64,000 nucleotides of DNA from Alphaproteobacteria bacterium (GTDB lineage: Bacteria > Pseudomonadota > Alphaproteobacteria > Rhodobacterales > Rhodobacteraceae): NCBI GenBank assembly GCA_030429495.1, contig JAUIFH010000003.1, positions 248,001 to 312,000 of the forward strand. The letters run 5' to 3'. Numbering within the stretch: position 1 is the stretch's first letter; every line of letters begins with the position of its first letter. This document shows positions 1 through 8,847 of the stretch, piece after piece. The translations under genes and the position numbers were made by a program. The notes under the pieces were generated by a model. That model made no database searches. It was not told where the DNA came from and saw only the letters and a list, made by a program, of their open reading frames with translations.

Positions 1-1765
1 GGTCAAGCCCGCCGATACGCGTGTTGTAGCTGTAGGTATAGCCGAACGCGCTCGAAATTTCGGCGCCGCCCGCCTCTTCGGCCTGTAGCAGTGTCGAGGA
101 ATTCGCGGAGACGTCGTAGATCTCATCGCGCGCAAGCTTGTAGCGCAGTTCGAGGCGGCCGAGTTCGCTGACCGGGAATTCGATCGAGGGCGACACGCCG
201 ACCCGGCGGGTCGAGTAGTCCGAATTGTCGTTCTCGGTCGTGTTGTAATAGGCCGTGAAGCGGAACCGCAGATCGCGGTCGAGGAAAGCCGGCTCCATGA
301 ACGTGATCGAACTGTTCTGGTTGTCCGTCCCGAGGGCAAGGTTGACGCCGACGAACTGGCCCCGGCCGAGGAAGTTGGACTCCGTCAGGCCGATATTGAA
401 CCCGACCCCACTCGCCACGCTGTAGCTCGCACCGAAGGTCAGAGAACCGGTCGGCTTCTCTTCGACGTTCACGTCGACAACGACCTGATCAGACGCAGTG
501 CCTTCGCGGGCTTCGACCTCGGCCGTGGTAAAGTAGTCAAGCGCACGCACCCGTTCGGCTGCCTGCCGGATTTCGCGCGGGTTGAAGGGATCGCCTTCGA
601 CCGTCTTGAACTGGCGCCGGATGACCTTGTCGAGCGTCGTGGCGTTTCCTTCGATGTCGATCCGTTCGACGAAAGCCCGCGGCCCCCTCGTCAGCGCCAA
701 TACGACATCAAGCGTCTGGTTCTGCTCGTTGCGGGTGATGCGCGGCACGACGCTCATGAAGTTGACGCCCTGCCGGAGCGCGACATTCTCCATCCGCGTG
801 ATCGTCGTGTCGATCGCAGTGGGTGAATAGGTCGCGCCCGACCGAAGCCGGTTTGCGTCGGCATATTCGGCAGCATCGACGCCGGGATATTCGCTGACCG
901 TCGTGACGTTGCCGATCTTGTAGCTCAGACCTTCGCGGACCGCGAAGGTCAGGAAGAACGCGTCGCGTTCGCGCGAGAATTCACGCGATACCGAAAGGAC
1001 CTGGAAGTCGATGAAGCCGCGTTCGCGATAGAAGTCGGTCAGCAGGCGCTTGTCGAATTCGATCCGGTCGGCAACGAACGTGTCGCGCTGAATGAACTGG
1101 CGCAGGAAACCGGCCTGCTTCGTCTCAAGCACCTGGCGCAGCCTGCGGTCCGAATAGGACCGGTTGCCGGTGAAGGACAGCCGCTCGATCTCAACCACGC
1201 CGCCTTCGCGCACCTCGAAGACCAGATCGACACGGTTTCCATCGCGCTCGATGATGCGCGGTTCGACGCGCGCAGCGAGCCGGCCCGATTCCGCATAGGC
1301 CTGCGTGATCGCCGCCGCATCCGACTCGGCCTGGGCAGCCGAATAGACGCGCCGCGAGCGGGATTCGATGACCTCGGCCAGAACCTCGTCCTTGATGCGC
1401 TTGTTGCCCTCGAAATTGATGATGTTGATCGTCGGGTTCTCGACCACCCGGATGACCAGCGTTCCGCCCGACGGCACGAGTTCGACGCTGCGGAAAAGTC
1501 CCGAGGCATTCAGGCGCTGAACGGCATCGTTCAAGCCAGCTGTCGAAACGCCCTCGCCCGCACCGATTCCGGCGAACTTGACGATCGTCGCGGGATCAAC
1601 CCGCTCATTGCCTTCGACCACGACCCGCGAGAAAGAAAAATCCTGCGCCGGGGCCGGCGTGAAAGACAGGGCGCAAATCGCTGTCATCGTTGCAAAAACG
1701 GCGCCCCTGAAACGGCCTTTCGGAACACTGCCGACACCCGTTTCACCCAGCCCGAATGGCGCCAT
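1..1765 (-). CDS. bamA: Outer membrane protein assembly factor BamA (C-terminus cut by window edge)
   Basis: About 588 residues are visible; the rest of the barrel lies beyond the left edge. BamA is the Omp85 core of the BAM complex that folds beta-barrels into the outer membrane. The N-terminus has a basic stretch (KGRFRGAVFA) and a hydrophobic core ending APAQ before FSFSRVVVEGNERV, so a signal peptide and then POTRA repeats are expected. POTRA-like strands recur (NIINFEGNKRIKDE, IERLSFTGNRSYSD, FVERIDIEGNATTLDK), followed by barrel text such as GSLTFGASYSVASGVGF. I chose ATG 1765 because the in-frame ATG at 1687 would remove the basic part of the signal peptide. It lies downstream of rseP on the same strand, the usual alphaproteobacterial order. 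The family assignment is firm. Confidence 0.95.
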   Translation of the reverse strand, partial: MAPFGLGETGVGSVPKGRFRGAVFATMTAICALSFTPAPAQDFSFSRVVVEGNERVDPATIVKFAGIGAGEGVSTAGLNDAVQRLNASGLFRSVELVPSGGTLVIRVVENPTINIINFEGNKRIKDEVLAEVIESRSRRVYSAAQAESDAAAITQAYAESGRLAARVEPRIIERDGNRVDLVFEVREGGVVEIERLSFTGNRSYSDRRLRQVLETKQAGFLRQFIQRDTFVADRIEFDKRLLTDFYRERGFIDFQVLSVSREFSRERDAFFLTFAVREGLSYKIGNVTTVSEYPGVDAAEYADANRLRSGATYSPTAIDTTITRMENVALRQGVNFMSVVPRITRNEQNQTLDVVLALTRGPRAFVERIDIEGNATTLDKVIRRQFKTVEGDPFNPREIRQAAERVRALDYFTTAEVEAREGTASDQVVVDVNVEEKPTGSLTFGASYSVASGVGFNIGLTESNFLGRGQFVGVNLALGTDNQNSSITFMEPAFLDRDLRFRFTAYYNTTENDNSDYSTRRVGVSPSIEFPVSELGRLELRYKLARDEIYDVSANSSTLLQAEEAGGAEISSAFGYTYSYNTRIGGLD

Positions 1766-1899
1766 GACCTGCCCCCTGAAATATTGCCACTATCCTGCGC
1801 AAAGTGACTACCGGGAAAGGTGGGGCTTGTCAAAAGCCGCGACGCGCCACCGTCAGGGGCGCGTCGGTTAGTCCGAACGGTCCTTGGACCCGCTCGCGA

Positions 1900-2064
1900 T
1901 CAGTGCATGAACTGTGTTTCGGGTGCCTGAAGCTGGAAAAGCTCGGTCCCGATCATCGCCCCGCCAGCAAGGCCGACGATGATGGCCAGCGGAATCATGA
2001 TCCGGTCGAGGCTGATCTCGAACAGAAGCGACAGGCCGCGATAGCCGCTTTGGAGAATCTGCAT
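1900..2064 (-). CDS. Small membrane protein between rseP and bamA, function unknown
   Basis: This is a 54-residue reading frame starting MQILQSGYRG and ending ETQFMH. It has one clear transmembrane stretch around residues 22-40 (RIMIPLAIIVGLAGGAMIG) with charged ends. Third codon positions are strongly G/C, as in the neighbouring genes. It sits on the same strand as rseP (stop 92 bp upstream) and bamA (start 134 bp downstream), so co-transcription is likely. A G-rich stretch (GGAAGGGCG) lies upstream of the ATG but is not an ideal ribosome-binding site. The frame is open further upstream, but that extension reads like non-coding sequence. I do not recognise a family. It could be a real small protein or a chance frame. 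Confidence 0.5.
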   Translation of the reverse strand: MQILQSGYRGLSLLFEISLDRIMIPLAIIVGLAGGAMIGTELFQLQAPETQFMH

Positions 2065-2156
2065 GTCCCGACGCCCTTCCACTATTGGTCCGGTTTCGAC
2101 CAAGAATATTCGTCGAATGTGGCAGCATTGCGGCCCGCCCGCCTGGAACCGGGTCC

Positions 2157-3494
2157 TCAGACGCAGAAGAGGTCGTTGGTCAGCCCGAAGAACATCAGGG
2201 CCAGAACGACCGTCAGGCCGATCGTCATCGCGACATTCATGACCCGGTCCGAAGGTGGCCTTCCACGCGCCCATTCATAGGCGTGGAACACCAGATGCCC
2301 GCCATCGAGCACGGGAATCGGGAAGAGGTTGAGCAAACCGATCGCCGTCGACAGGGCCGCGATCAGCCACACGAAAGACGCCAACCCGGCGCTTGCCGCC
2401 GTGCCGGTCGCCTGGGCGATGGCAATCGGTCCATTGATGTTGCAGCTGGAAATCGACCCGGCAACGATGCTGGCGATTCCCACGAACGTATTCTCGACGA
2501 TGCCGTAGGTCTGGAGGAACCCGCCGCGGACCGCTTCGCCCAGCGTCGGCGCGCGCGTCGCGGGCTCGAACATGAAGCTGGAACTGATGCCAATCAGATA
2601 GCCGGTCTCGAATCCGCCATCGGCATTCTGTATCGGTCTCGGGCGCGGTTGCAGCGTCGCCTCGAAGGTCTCGCCGTCGCGCCAGACGGTCAGCGTGATC
2701 GGGGCCGCGCCGCCGGCCCGCACCACGTCCTGAAGGTCCGAGAAGCGCGGCGTCTCATTGCCGTTCATCGCGGTGATAACGTCACCGATCTCAAGCCCGG
2801 CATCCTGCGCGGCGCTCTTTGGCTGGATGCCGAGAACCAGCGGCGGCATCAGTGTCGGCCCGGTCACCGTCACCTCCTGCCCCGCACGCAGCACCCTGTA
2901 GTCGACCGTCGCCGTCGCTGGCAGGATCTCGGCCACGTCGCCAAGCGTGCGGTAGTCCGGTGTCTCCTGTCCATTCACGGCAAGGATGCGGTCGCCGGGC
3001 GCAAGCTCATTCACGACCGGAACCGGTTTCAGCGCCGCGATCTCCGGCGCCTCGGTCTCCACGCCGATGAAGAACGGCATGGCCGCAAAGACGAGTATGG
3101 ACAGGATGAAATTGAAGAGCGGCCCGGCAAAGACGGTAGCCGCCCGCGCCCAGAGCGGCGCGCCGTGCATCGTGTGGCGCTTCTCATCCTCGGAGAGCCG
3201 CGCCATCGTGGCGGTATCCGCCCCGGCTGATGCCGCGTTCGCGTCACCAAGGAACTTGACGTATCCGCCGAACGGAATGGCCGCGACCTGCCAGCGCGTA
3301 CCGCGCTTGTCGACCCGGCTCCAGAGCCGTGGCCCGAAGCCCAGCGAAAAGACCTCTGCGTGGATACCGGACCAGCGGCCGACAATGTAGTGGCCGTATT
3401 CATGGACCGCGACGATGATCGACAACGCGACGACAAAGGCGCCGAATGTCGTCACCAGATCGGCGGCTGAGCTGAGAAGTCCGGCAGGATCCAC
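2157..3494 (-). CDS. rseP: RIP metalloprotease RseP (site-2 protease)
   Basis: 445 residues, normal for RseP. This inner-membrane zinc protease cleaves transmembrane segments of anti-sigma factors and signal peptides. The first membrane segment carries the zinc motif HEYGH (AVHEYGHYIVGRWSG). Two PDZ-like domains follow (LAPGDRILAVNG and LEIGDVITAMNG). The second active-site motif near the C-terminus, NLFPIPVLDGGHL, supplies the LDG aspartate. The start is GTG at 3494, two bases after the dxr stop, in the context TGACCGTG. The frame is open much further upstream inside dxr, but that translation is arginine-rich shadow sequence. Translational coupling to dxr is likely. Confidence 0.95.
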   Translation of the reverse strand: MDPAGLLSSAADLVTTFGAFVVALSIIVAVHEYGHYIVGRWSGIHAEVFSLGFGPRLWSRVDKRGTRWQVAAIPFGGYVKFLGDANAASAGADTATMARLSEDEKRHTMHGAPLWARAATVFAGPLFNFILSILVFAAMPFFIGVETEAPEIAALKPVPVVNELAPGDRILAVNGQETPDYRTLGDVAEILPATATVDYRVLRAGQEVTVTGPTLMPPLVLGIQPKSAAQDAGLEIGDVITAMNGNETPRFSDLQDVVRAGGAAPITLTVWRDGETFEATLQPRPRPIQNADGGFETGYLIGISSSFMFEPATRAPTLGEAVRGGFLQTYGIVENTFVGIASIVAGSISSCNINGPIAIAQATGTAASAGLASFVWLIAALSTAIGLLNLFPIPVLDGGHLVFHAYEWARGRPPSDRVMNVAMTIGLTVVLALMFFGLTNDLFCV

Positions 3495-3496
3495 GG

Positions 3497-4678
3497 TCAG
3501 TTCCCCTGTGTCGCGTCGATTATCTCGCCGGCAACGCGGCGCGCGTCCCGATCCGTTTCGAGAACCATATCGAGGTTCGCGGCCGCTTTGCCAAGGGCGG
3601 ATGCGGCTGAAAGCCGGGAAAGAACCTCCTCGACCACACCGGCCATCGCGGTAAAGCCGATCCGGCCGTCGATGAATGCGTCGAGCGCACATTCCTTCGC
3701 GGCGTTGAAGGCCGCGCCGCACAGACCGCCCGCCGCCATGACCTCCCGCGCGAGGCGCAGGGCGGGATAGCGCACAGGGTCCGGGGCCGAGAATGTCAGC
3801 CGGCCGGCAGCGGCAAGGTCCAGCCGCGCAACCGGCAGGGTCTTCCGTTCCGGCCAGTTCAGCGCGTAACCGATCGCGTGCCGCATGTCCGGCGCGCCGA
3901 GATGGCCGATCATGCCGCCATCGCGAAAGCCCACGACGGCATGGACGAGCGATTCCGGATGCACCAGAACCTCGATCCGATCGGGCGCGATGCCGAAGAA
4001 TTCATGCGTCTCAATTACTTCCAGCGCCTTGTTGAACATAGACGCGGAGTCGATGGTGATGCGCTGCCCCATGTCCCAGTTCGGATGGGTGGACGCTTCC
4101 GCCACCGTCGCCTGCGCCAGCCGATCCAGCGGCCAGTCGCGGAAGGCGCCGCCCGATGCCGTGATGGTGATCGTCTCGACGGCGGCCATGTCCTCGCCGA
4201 CAAGTGCCTGGAAGACGGCCGAATGCTCGCTGTCGACCGGCAGGACCCGCGCGCCGTGGCGGCGCGCCTCGGCCATCAGAAGCGGTCCGGCGGTAACGAG
4301 GCTTTCCTTGTTCGCAAGCGCCAGCGTGCCGCCATGCGAAAGGGCGCGGAATCCCGGGCCGAGGCCCGCCGCGCCGACGATGCCCGACATGGTCCAGTCC
4401 GCAGGACGGTCGGCGGCCTCCAGCAATGCGTTCTGCCCGGCAGCGGCCACGACGCCGGTGCCCGCGAGCGCGGCCCTGAGATCGGGCAGCAGCCTATCGT
4501 CGGCGACGACCGCAACCTCGGCCCTCAGCGCCTTTGCCTGTTCGGCCAGCCGCGCGACGTTCCGCCCACCGGTCAGCGCGACCGTCCGGTACGTGTCCGG
4601 GCCGCCCTGCCGCATCAGCAGATCGAAGGTGCTTTCGCCAATCGAGCCTGTGGCGCCGAAAACCGATACGCTGCGCAT
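3497..4678 (-). CDS. dxr: 1-deoxy-D-xylulose-5-phosphate reductoisomerase
   Basis: 393 residues, full length. It is the second enzyme of the MEP isoprenoid pathway, converting DXP to MEP with NADPH and a divalent metal. The N-terminus MRSVSVFGATGSIGES holds the NADPH-binding loop. Further in are ANKESLVTAG and PVDSEHSAVFQ, which contain the metal and substrate residues, and the catalytic-loop region MRHAIGYALNWP. It lies 5 bp from cdsA on one side and is followed by rseP almost without a gap, inside the pyrH-to-bamA operon. Isoprenoid precursors made here feed UppS, encoded in the same operon. No anomalies seen. Confidence 0.96.
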   Translation of the reverse strand: MRSVSVFGATGSIGESTFDLLMRQGGPDTYRTVALTGGRNVARLAEQAKALRAEVAVVADDRLLPDLRAALAGTGVVAAAGQNALLEAADRPADWTMSGIVGAAGLGPGFRALSHGGTLALANKESLVTAGPLLMAEARRHGARVLPVDSEHSAVFQALVGEDMAAVETITITASGGAFRDWPLDRLAQATVAEASTHPNWDMGQRITIDSASMFNKALEVIETHEFFGIAPDRIEVLVHPESLVHAVVGFRDGGMIGHLGAPDMRHAIGYALNWPERKTLPVARLDLAAAGRLTFSAPDPVRYPALRLAREVMAAGGLCGAAFNAAKECALDAFIDGRIGFTAMAGVVEEVLSRLSAASALGKAAANLDMVLETDRDARRVAGEIIDATQGN

Positions 4679-4683
4679 GGGAT

Positions 4684-5481
4684 TCAGAACCTGACGACGG
4701 GCACCGGGGTAAGCTGCGCCACGACAAGCATGAACAGCGCCGCCCCAAGGAGCCCGTCGAAACGGTCCATCAACCCGCCATGGCCTGGGATCAGGCGCGA
4801 GCTGTCCTTGACCCCTGCCCGCCGCTTGATCGCGCTTTCGGCGATATCGCCAAGCTGCGAGGCGAGCGCGAGCAGCGCCGAAATCCAGATAAGGTCACGC
4901 CCCGCCGTGGAAATCTGAAGGAAGATGACGCCGACGATGGCCGCCGCGACCCACCCTGCCACAGTTCCCGACCATGTCTTCTTGGGGCTGAAGCGGGGCC
5001 AGAATTTCGGGCCTCCGAAGATGCGGCCGGCAAAATAACCCGCGATGTCGGTGACGACGACGACAAGGATCAGCCACAACAGCCAGAGCATCCCGTAGCC
5101 TTCGCGGAAAGCGACAAGGCCATAGCTCGCCGCAACGATCATCGCGGAATAGATGGCATAGTCGAGCCGCATGGGCCGGCCGGGCCGAACCAGCCCGACC
5201 AGCGTCGGAATGGCAAGCAGCGGCAGCGCGAACGGATCGCGGGTGAACAGGACCACCGCCAGCACCACCGCCGTCAGACCGGCCAGCAGCAGCGCCTCGT
5301 TCGGGCGGCCCGGATCGGTCATCGCGGCAAGTTCCCAGACCATCAGCCCTCCGGCGACGATGGCGAGTGCTGCGAACCACGTCCCGCCCAGCCAGATAAG
5401 GACAAGCCCGCCAATCGCCATGGCCGCGCCCGAGATCAGACGCGGGGCGAGGTCGCCCCATTTTCCGGAACTATCGCTCAT
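4684..5481 (-). CDS. cdsA: Phosphatidate cytidylyltransferase
   Basis: 265 residues with several hydrophobic helices, as expected for CDP-diacylglycerol synthase of the inner membrane (phosphatidate plus CTP to CDP-DAG). The C-terminal family signature is intact: SQLGDIAESAIKRRAGVKDS is followed by PGHGGLMDRFDG. The ATG at 5479-5481 overlaps the uppS stop as ATGA, so the two genes are translationally coupled. The N-terminal MSDSSGKWGDLAPRLISG is short and hydrophilic, leading into the first membrane span. The assignment is secure from signature and operon position. Confidence 0.95.
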   Translation of the reverse strand: MSDSSGKWGDLAPRLISGAAMAIGGLVLIWLGGTWFAALAIVAGGLMVWELAAMTDPGRPNEALLLAGLTAVVLAVVLFTRDPFALPLLAIPTLVGLVRPGRPMRLDYAIYSAMIVAASYGLVAFREGYGMLWLLWLILVVVVTDIAGYFAGRIFGGPKFWPRFSPKKTWSGTVAGWVAAAIVGVIFLQISTAGRDLIWISALLALASQLGDIAESAIKRRAGVKDSSRLIPGHGGLMDRFDGLLGAALFMLVVAQLTPVPVVRF

Positions 5482-6206
5482 GCGGTCAGCGCGCCGCCGT
5501 AGCGGCGATCACGTTCCGAATAGCGGGTAAGGATCGCTTCCAGTTCCGCCGGCGCGAAGTCCGGCCAGAGCGTGTCGGTGAATTCGTATTCGGCATAGGC
5601 GGACTGCCAGAGCAGGTAGTTGGAAATCCGTGTCTCTCCGCTGGTGCGGATCACGAGGTCCGGATCGGGAAGGTCGTGGGTGTCGAGACGCGCCTCAAGA
5701 GCCGCCTCGTCGACCGCATCGGGTGCGAGCCGGCCGGCGGCCACATCCTCGGCCACCGCCCGGGCCGCCCGCGCAAGCTCGTCCCGGCCGCCATAGTTGA
5801 TCGCGACGGTCAGGTGCAGCCGGTCGTTATCCTTCGTCCGCTCCTCGATCCCGGCCATCAGCTTCTGAAGCTTCTTGTCGAGCCGATCGCGACCGCCAAT
5901 GAAGCGAAGCCGCACGCCTTCGGCCGAAAGCCGCTCGGCCTCGGACTGGATGTAGCGGGCGAAGATCGTCAACAGGCCGATGACCTCCTCGGTCGAGCGT
6001 TTCCAGTTCTCGGTGGAGAAGGCGTAAAGCGTCAGATAGCGGATGCCGAGGCCGGGCGCCGCCTCGACGATGGTGCGGACACGCTCGGCGCCGCGACGGT
6101 GGCCGACCAGTCGCGGCCAGCCACGCGACGTCGCCCAGCGGCCGTTGCCGTCCATGATGATGGCCACATGCGCCGGCACGCCGCCCGTGATGTCCTTCGC
6201 GGCCAT
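5478..6206 (-). CDS. uppS: Isoprenyl transferase (undecaprenyl diphosphate synthase family)
   Basis: 242 residues, the usual size for a cis-prenyltransferase. It makes the C55 lipid carrier precursor for peptidoglycan and polysaccharide export by adding IPP to farnesyl diphosphate. Conserved blocks are HVAIIMDGNGRWA (catalytic Asp and phosphate loop), LTLYAFSTENWKR, and DLVIRTSGETRISNYLLWQS with EYEFTDTLWPDF near the C-terminus. It is 34 bp downstream of frr and overlaps cdsA by four bases. The operon thus couples lipid-carrier and phospholipid synthesis. Clear assignment. Confidence 0.96.
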   Translation of the reverse strand: MAAKDITGGVPAHVAIIMDGNGRWATSRGWPRLVGHRRGAERVRTIVEAAPGLGIRYLTLYAFSTENWKRSTEEVIGLLTIFARYIQSEAERLSAEGVRLRFIGGRDRLDKKLQKLMAGIEERTKDNDRLHLTVAINYGGRDELARAARAVAEDVAAGRLAPDAVDEAALEARLDTHDLPDPDLVIRTSGETRISNYLLWQSAYAEYEFTDTLWPDFAPAELEAILTRYSERDRRYGGALTA

Positions 6207-6240
6207 CGGCCCGCCCTTTCTGCCCCCGCGCCCCGGATCG

Positions 6241-6804
6241 TCAGATCTGCATGATCTCGGCTTGCTTTTCCTCGAGCGCCTTGTCGACCGACGCGATGTG
6301 CTTGTCCGTCATGCCCTGCACCTCGTCGTGCCAGAACTTCTGGTCGTCCTCGCTCATCCCGTCGCCCTTGGCCTTCTTGATCTGGTCCATGCCGTCGCGA
6401 CGCACGTTGCGGATCGCCACGCGCGCGCTTTCGGCATATTGCGCGGCAACTTTGGTCAATTCGCGGCGGCGTTCCTCGTTAAGCTCGGGGATCGGCAGCA
6501 TGATGATCGTGCCGTTGAGCTGGGGATTGATGCCAAGGCCGCTTTCGCGGATCGCCTTCTCGACCTTGCCGACAAGACCCTTGTCCCAGACGTTGATAGT
6601 AATCATGCGCGGCTCGGGTACGTTGATCGTGCCAACCTGGTTGATCGGCGTCGGCGAGCCATAGGCTTCCACCATGATCGGCTCGACGATCGTGGCCGAG
6701 GCGCGCCCGGTCCGCAACGTGCCAAATTCATGGCGCAAGGCCGCCATCGCGCCGTCCATGCGGCGCTCGAGGTCGTCGAGGTCGATCTCGATTTCTTCAG
6801 TCAT
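6241..6804 (-). CDS. frr: Ribosome recycling factor
   Basis: 187 residues, the standard length. RRF splits post-termination ribosomes together with EF-G. Family text is clear throughout: [20 protein letters not shown] and [20 protein letters not shown] in the first half, then [20 protein letters not shown] and the C-terminal basic helix region [15 protein letters not shown]. The gene follows pyrH after a 141 bp gap, as in most bacteria. That gap contains a G-rich run and the 10-bp palindrome GCGCATGCGC but no convincing terminator, so read-through from pyrH is likely. Confidence 0.97.
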   Translation of the reverse strand: MTEEIEIDLDDLERRMDGAMAALRHEFGTLRTGRASATIVEPIMVEAYGSPTPINQVGTINVPEPRMITINVWDKGLVGKVEKAIRESGLGINPQLNGTIIMLPIPELNEERRRELTKVAAQYAESARVAIRNVRRDGMDQIKKAKGDGMSEDDQKFWHDEVQGMTDKHIASVDKALEEKQAEIMQI

Positions 6805-6945
6805 GGGTATCCTGCCGTTCTGGCTATTTCTGCGTCTACATACCGGTGTCGTCTATATACCGGGGGGGAATGGAATCCTAGCGGCTAACGGAGCGGTCCG
6901 GCGCATGCGCGGCCATCCTCGGCCCACCGTGGCCGCGGCGCATCG

Positions 6946-7677
6946 TCAGCCGTGCACCGTCGTGTAGGTGCCACGGCCGGACAGGATACCCCGGAATCCG
7001 CCGGGTTCGTCCAGCGAAAAGACGATGATCGGCAGGCGGTTGTCGCGCGCGAGCGCGATTGCCGAGGCGTCCATGACGCCGAGATGCTTCTGCAGCACCT
7101 CGTCATAGCTGACCTTGTCGTAGCGTTTCGCGTCGGCGTGGCGCTTGGGGTCCTTGTCGTACACGCCATCGACCTTGGTACCCTTGAAGATCGCCTCGCA
7201 GCTCATCTCGTTGGCGCGAAGCGTCGCGGCGGTGTCGGTGGTGAAATAGGGGTTGCCGGTGCCGGCGGCAAAGATGCAGACCCGTTTCTTCTCCAGGTGG
7301 CGCACCGCGCGGCGGCGGATATAGGGTTCGCAGACCTGATCCATGGGTATCGCGCTGATGACCCGGGTATGGACGCCGAGCGCCTCAAGAGCGGCCTGCA
7401 TCGCCAGCGCGTTCATCACGGTGGCGAGCATCCCCATATAGTCCGCCGTCGTCCGCTCCATTCCCTGGGCAGAGCCCTGAAGTCCGCGGAAGATGTTGCC
7501 GCCGCCGATCACCATACAGATCTCGACGCCGAGGTCGTGGACCGATTTGACCTCTGCCGCGATCCGGCTCACGGTCGGGGGGTGCAGCCCGAAGCCCTGA
7601 TCGCCCATCAGCGCCTCGCCCGAGATCTTCAGAAGAACCCTCTTGTAGGTGACGTCCGGGGTTTCTGCCTGATCCAT
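6946..7677 (-). CDS. pyrH: Uridylate kinase
   Basis: 243 residues. This hexameric UMP kinase phosphorylates UMP to UDP with ATP and belongs to the amino acid kinase fold. Motifs include [13 protein letters not shown] at the N-terminus, [12 protein letters not shown] for phosphate binding, [10 protein letters not shown], and [13 protein letters not shown]. The start is the ATG at 7677 ([12 protein letters not shown]). The frame is open for over 300 codons upstream, but that translation is shadow sequence over miaA. It is the first gene of the leftward operon here and is divergent from miaA. The usual upstream neighbours rpsB and tsf are absent, so a promoter must lie in 7678-7818 or within miaA. 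Confidence 0.96.
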   Translation of the reverse strand: MDQAETPDVTYKRVLLKISGEALMGDQGFGLHPPTVSRIAAEVKSVHDLGVEICMVIGGGNIFRGLQGSAQGMERTTADYMGMLATVMNALAMQAALEALGVHTRVISAIPMDQVCEPYIRRRAVRHLEKKRVCIFAAGTGNPYFTTDTAATLRANEMSCEAIFKGTKVDGVYDKDPKRHADAKRYDKVSYDEVLQKHLGVMDASAIALARDNRLPIIVFSLDEPGGFRGILSGRGTYTTVHG

Positions 7678-7818
7678 GTTGCGCTCCGCTTGCCGCCCCG
7701 TAGGTTGGCGGGCAAAATGGAGGAATTCGGCGGCGGGTTCAACCGGGGTTGGCGGGAAAGTCACCGCCCCCGACCCCCGCGCCCCGACGAGCCCCGCTAA
7801 CAGACGAGCAGTCCACTG

Positions 7819-8691
7819 ATATCCCTTAATAAAATAGCACCGAACCTGCCGGTCCTGATCGCCGGTCCGACGGCGTCCGGCAAGTCGGCGCTGGCCCTTG
7901 AGATCGCCGAGCGGCAGGGCGGCGTGATCGTCAATGCCGACGCATTGCAGGTCTGGGATTGCTGGCGGATTCTCAGCGCGCGGCCATCGGCCGCAGACGA
8001 AGCGCGCGCGCACCACCTGCTTTATGGCCACTGCCCGCCCGGCACCGGCTATTCGGTCGGCCACTGGCTGCGCGAGGTCGCGCCGATCCTTGCCGGCCCG
8101 GACCGGCCGATCATCGTCGGCGGAACCGGGCTGTATCTGACCGCCCTGACGGCCGGTCTGGCCGAGATCCCGCCGGTGCCGGCGGCAATCCGCGCCGAGG
8201 CGGACGCCGCGATGGCGCGGCGCGGTCACGAGGCGATGCTGGCCGAAATCGACCCCGCCACCGCGAAGCGGATCGACGGCCGCAACCCGGCACGCATCCA
8301 GCGCGCCTGGGAGGTTCTGCAGGCAACGGGGCGCGGCCTTGCCGATTGGCAGGCGGAAACAGGCGCGCCGCTTCTGCCGCTTCACGCCGCCACGGCGATC
8401 GTGATCGACGCAGAACGCGACTGGCTGGCCGCGCGTATCGACGGGCGTTTCGAGGATATGATCCGCGACGGCGCGCTCGACGAGGTGGCGGCGATGCTGC
8501 CGCACTGGAAACCCGCCGCGCTTTGGGCGCGCGCGATCGGGGCCGCGGAACTTGTCGCCCATCTGCGCGGCGAGATGTCGATCACGGACGCCGTGGCAGC
8601 CGCTCAGGCCGCCAGCCGGCAATACGCCAAGCGCCAGCGGAGCTGGTTCCGGGGCCGGATGCGTGACTGGACCAGGCTCGGACGGCCGTGA
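7819..8691 (+). CDS. miaA: tRNA dimethylallyltransferase, start codon non-canonical or mutated
   Basis: MiaA transfers dimethylallyl from DMAPP to A37 of tRNAs reading U-initial codons. Family text includes [20 protein letters not shown] (P-loop), [26 protein letters not shown] and [13 protein letters not shown] near the end. The frame is open from a TAA at 7798-7800, but between it and the P-loop there is no ATG, GTG or TTG. The first standard start, GTG 7924, would delete the P-loop. The coordinate given uses ATA at 7819 (reading [16 protein letters not shown]), giving 290 codons, the usual size. CTG at 7816 or 7846 are alternatives. Gene identity is secure; the start is uncertain. Confidence 0.85.
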   Translation: MSLNKIAPNLPVLIAGPTASGKSALALEIAERQGGVIVNADALQVWDCWRILSARPSAADEARAHHLLYGHCPPGTGYSVGHWLREVAPILAGPDRPIIVGGTGLYLTALTAGLAEIPPVPAAIRAEADAAMARRGHEAMLAEIDPATAKRIDGRNPARIQRAWEVLQATGRGLADWQAETGAPLLPLHAATAIVIDAERDWLAARIDGRFEDMIRDGALDEVAAMLPHWKPAALWARAIGAAELVAHLRGEMSITDAVAAAQAASRQYAKRQRSWFRGRMRDWTRLGRP

Positions 8692-8847
8692 CTCGTCGGC
8701 CACGGACCGCCGATCCCGCCGAATCCGCAACTTTTTCCCTTGGGATTTACCGGTTCGACGCCTAGAATCATATCAAAACCGGACATACCGCCTATCGGGC
8801 GAAACCCGTAGTGTCGGGTGTCGGCCCCAATCCGAGGATTCAGCACC

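Noticed and set aside
2085-3230. A 381-codon plus-strand frame over rseP
   Set aside because: Low-complexity Arg/Asp/Gln translation, no ribosome-binding site of note; rseP has all its motifs on the minus strand.
7924-8691. miaA starting at GTG 7924
   Set aside because: This is the first standard start but would remove the P-loop GPTASGKS, which is essential for the family; the open frame continues upstream with family-like sequence.
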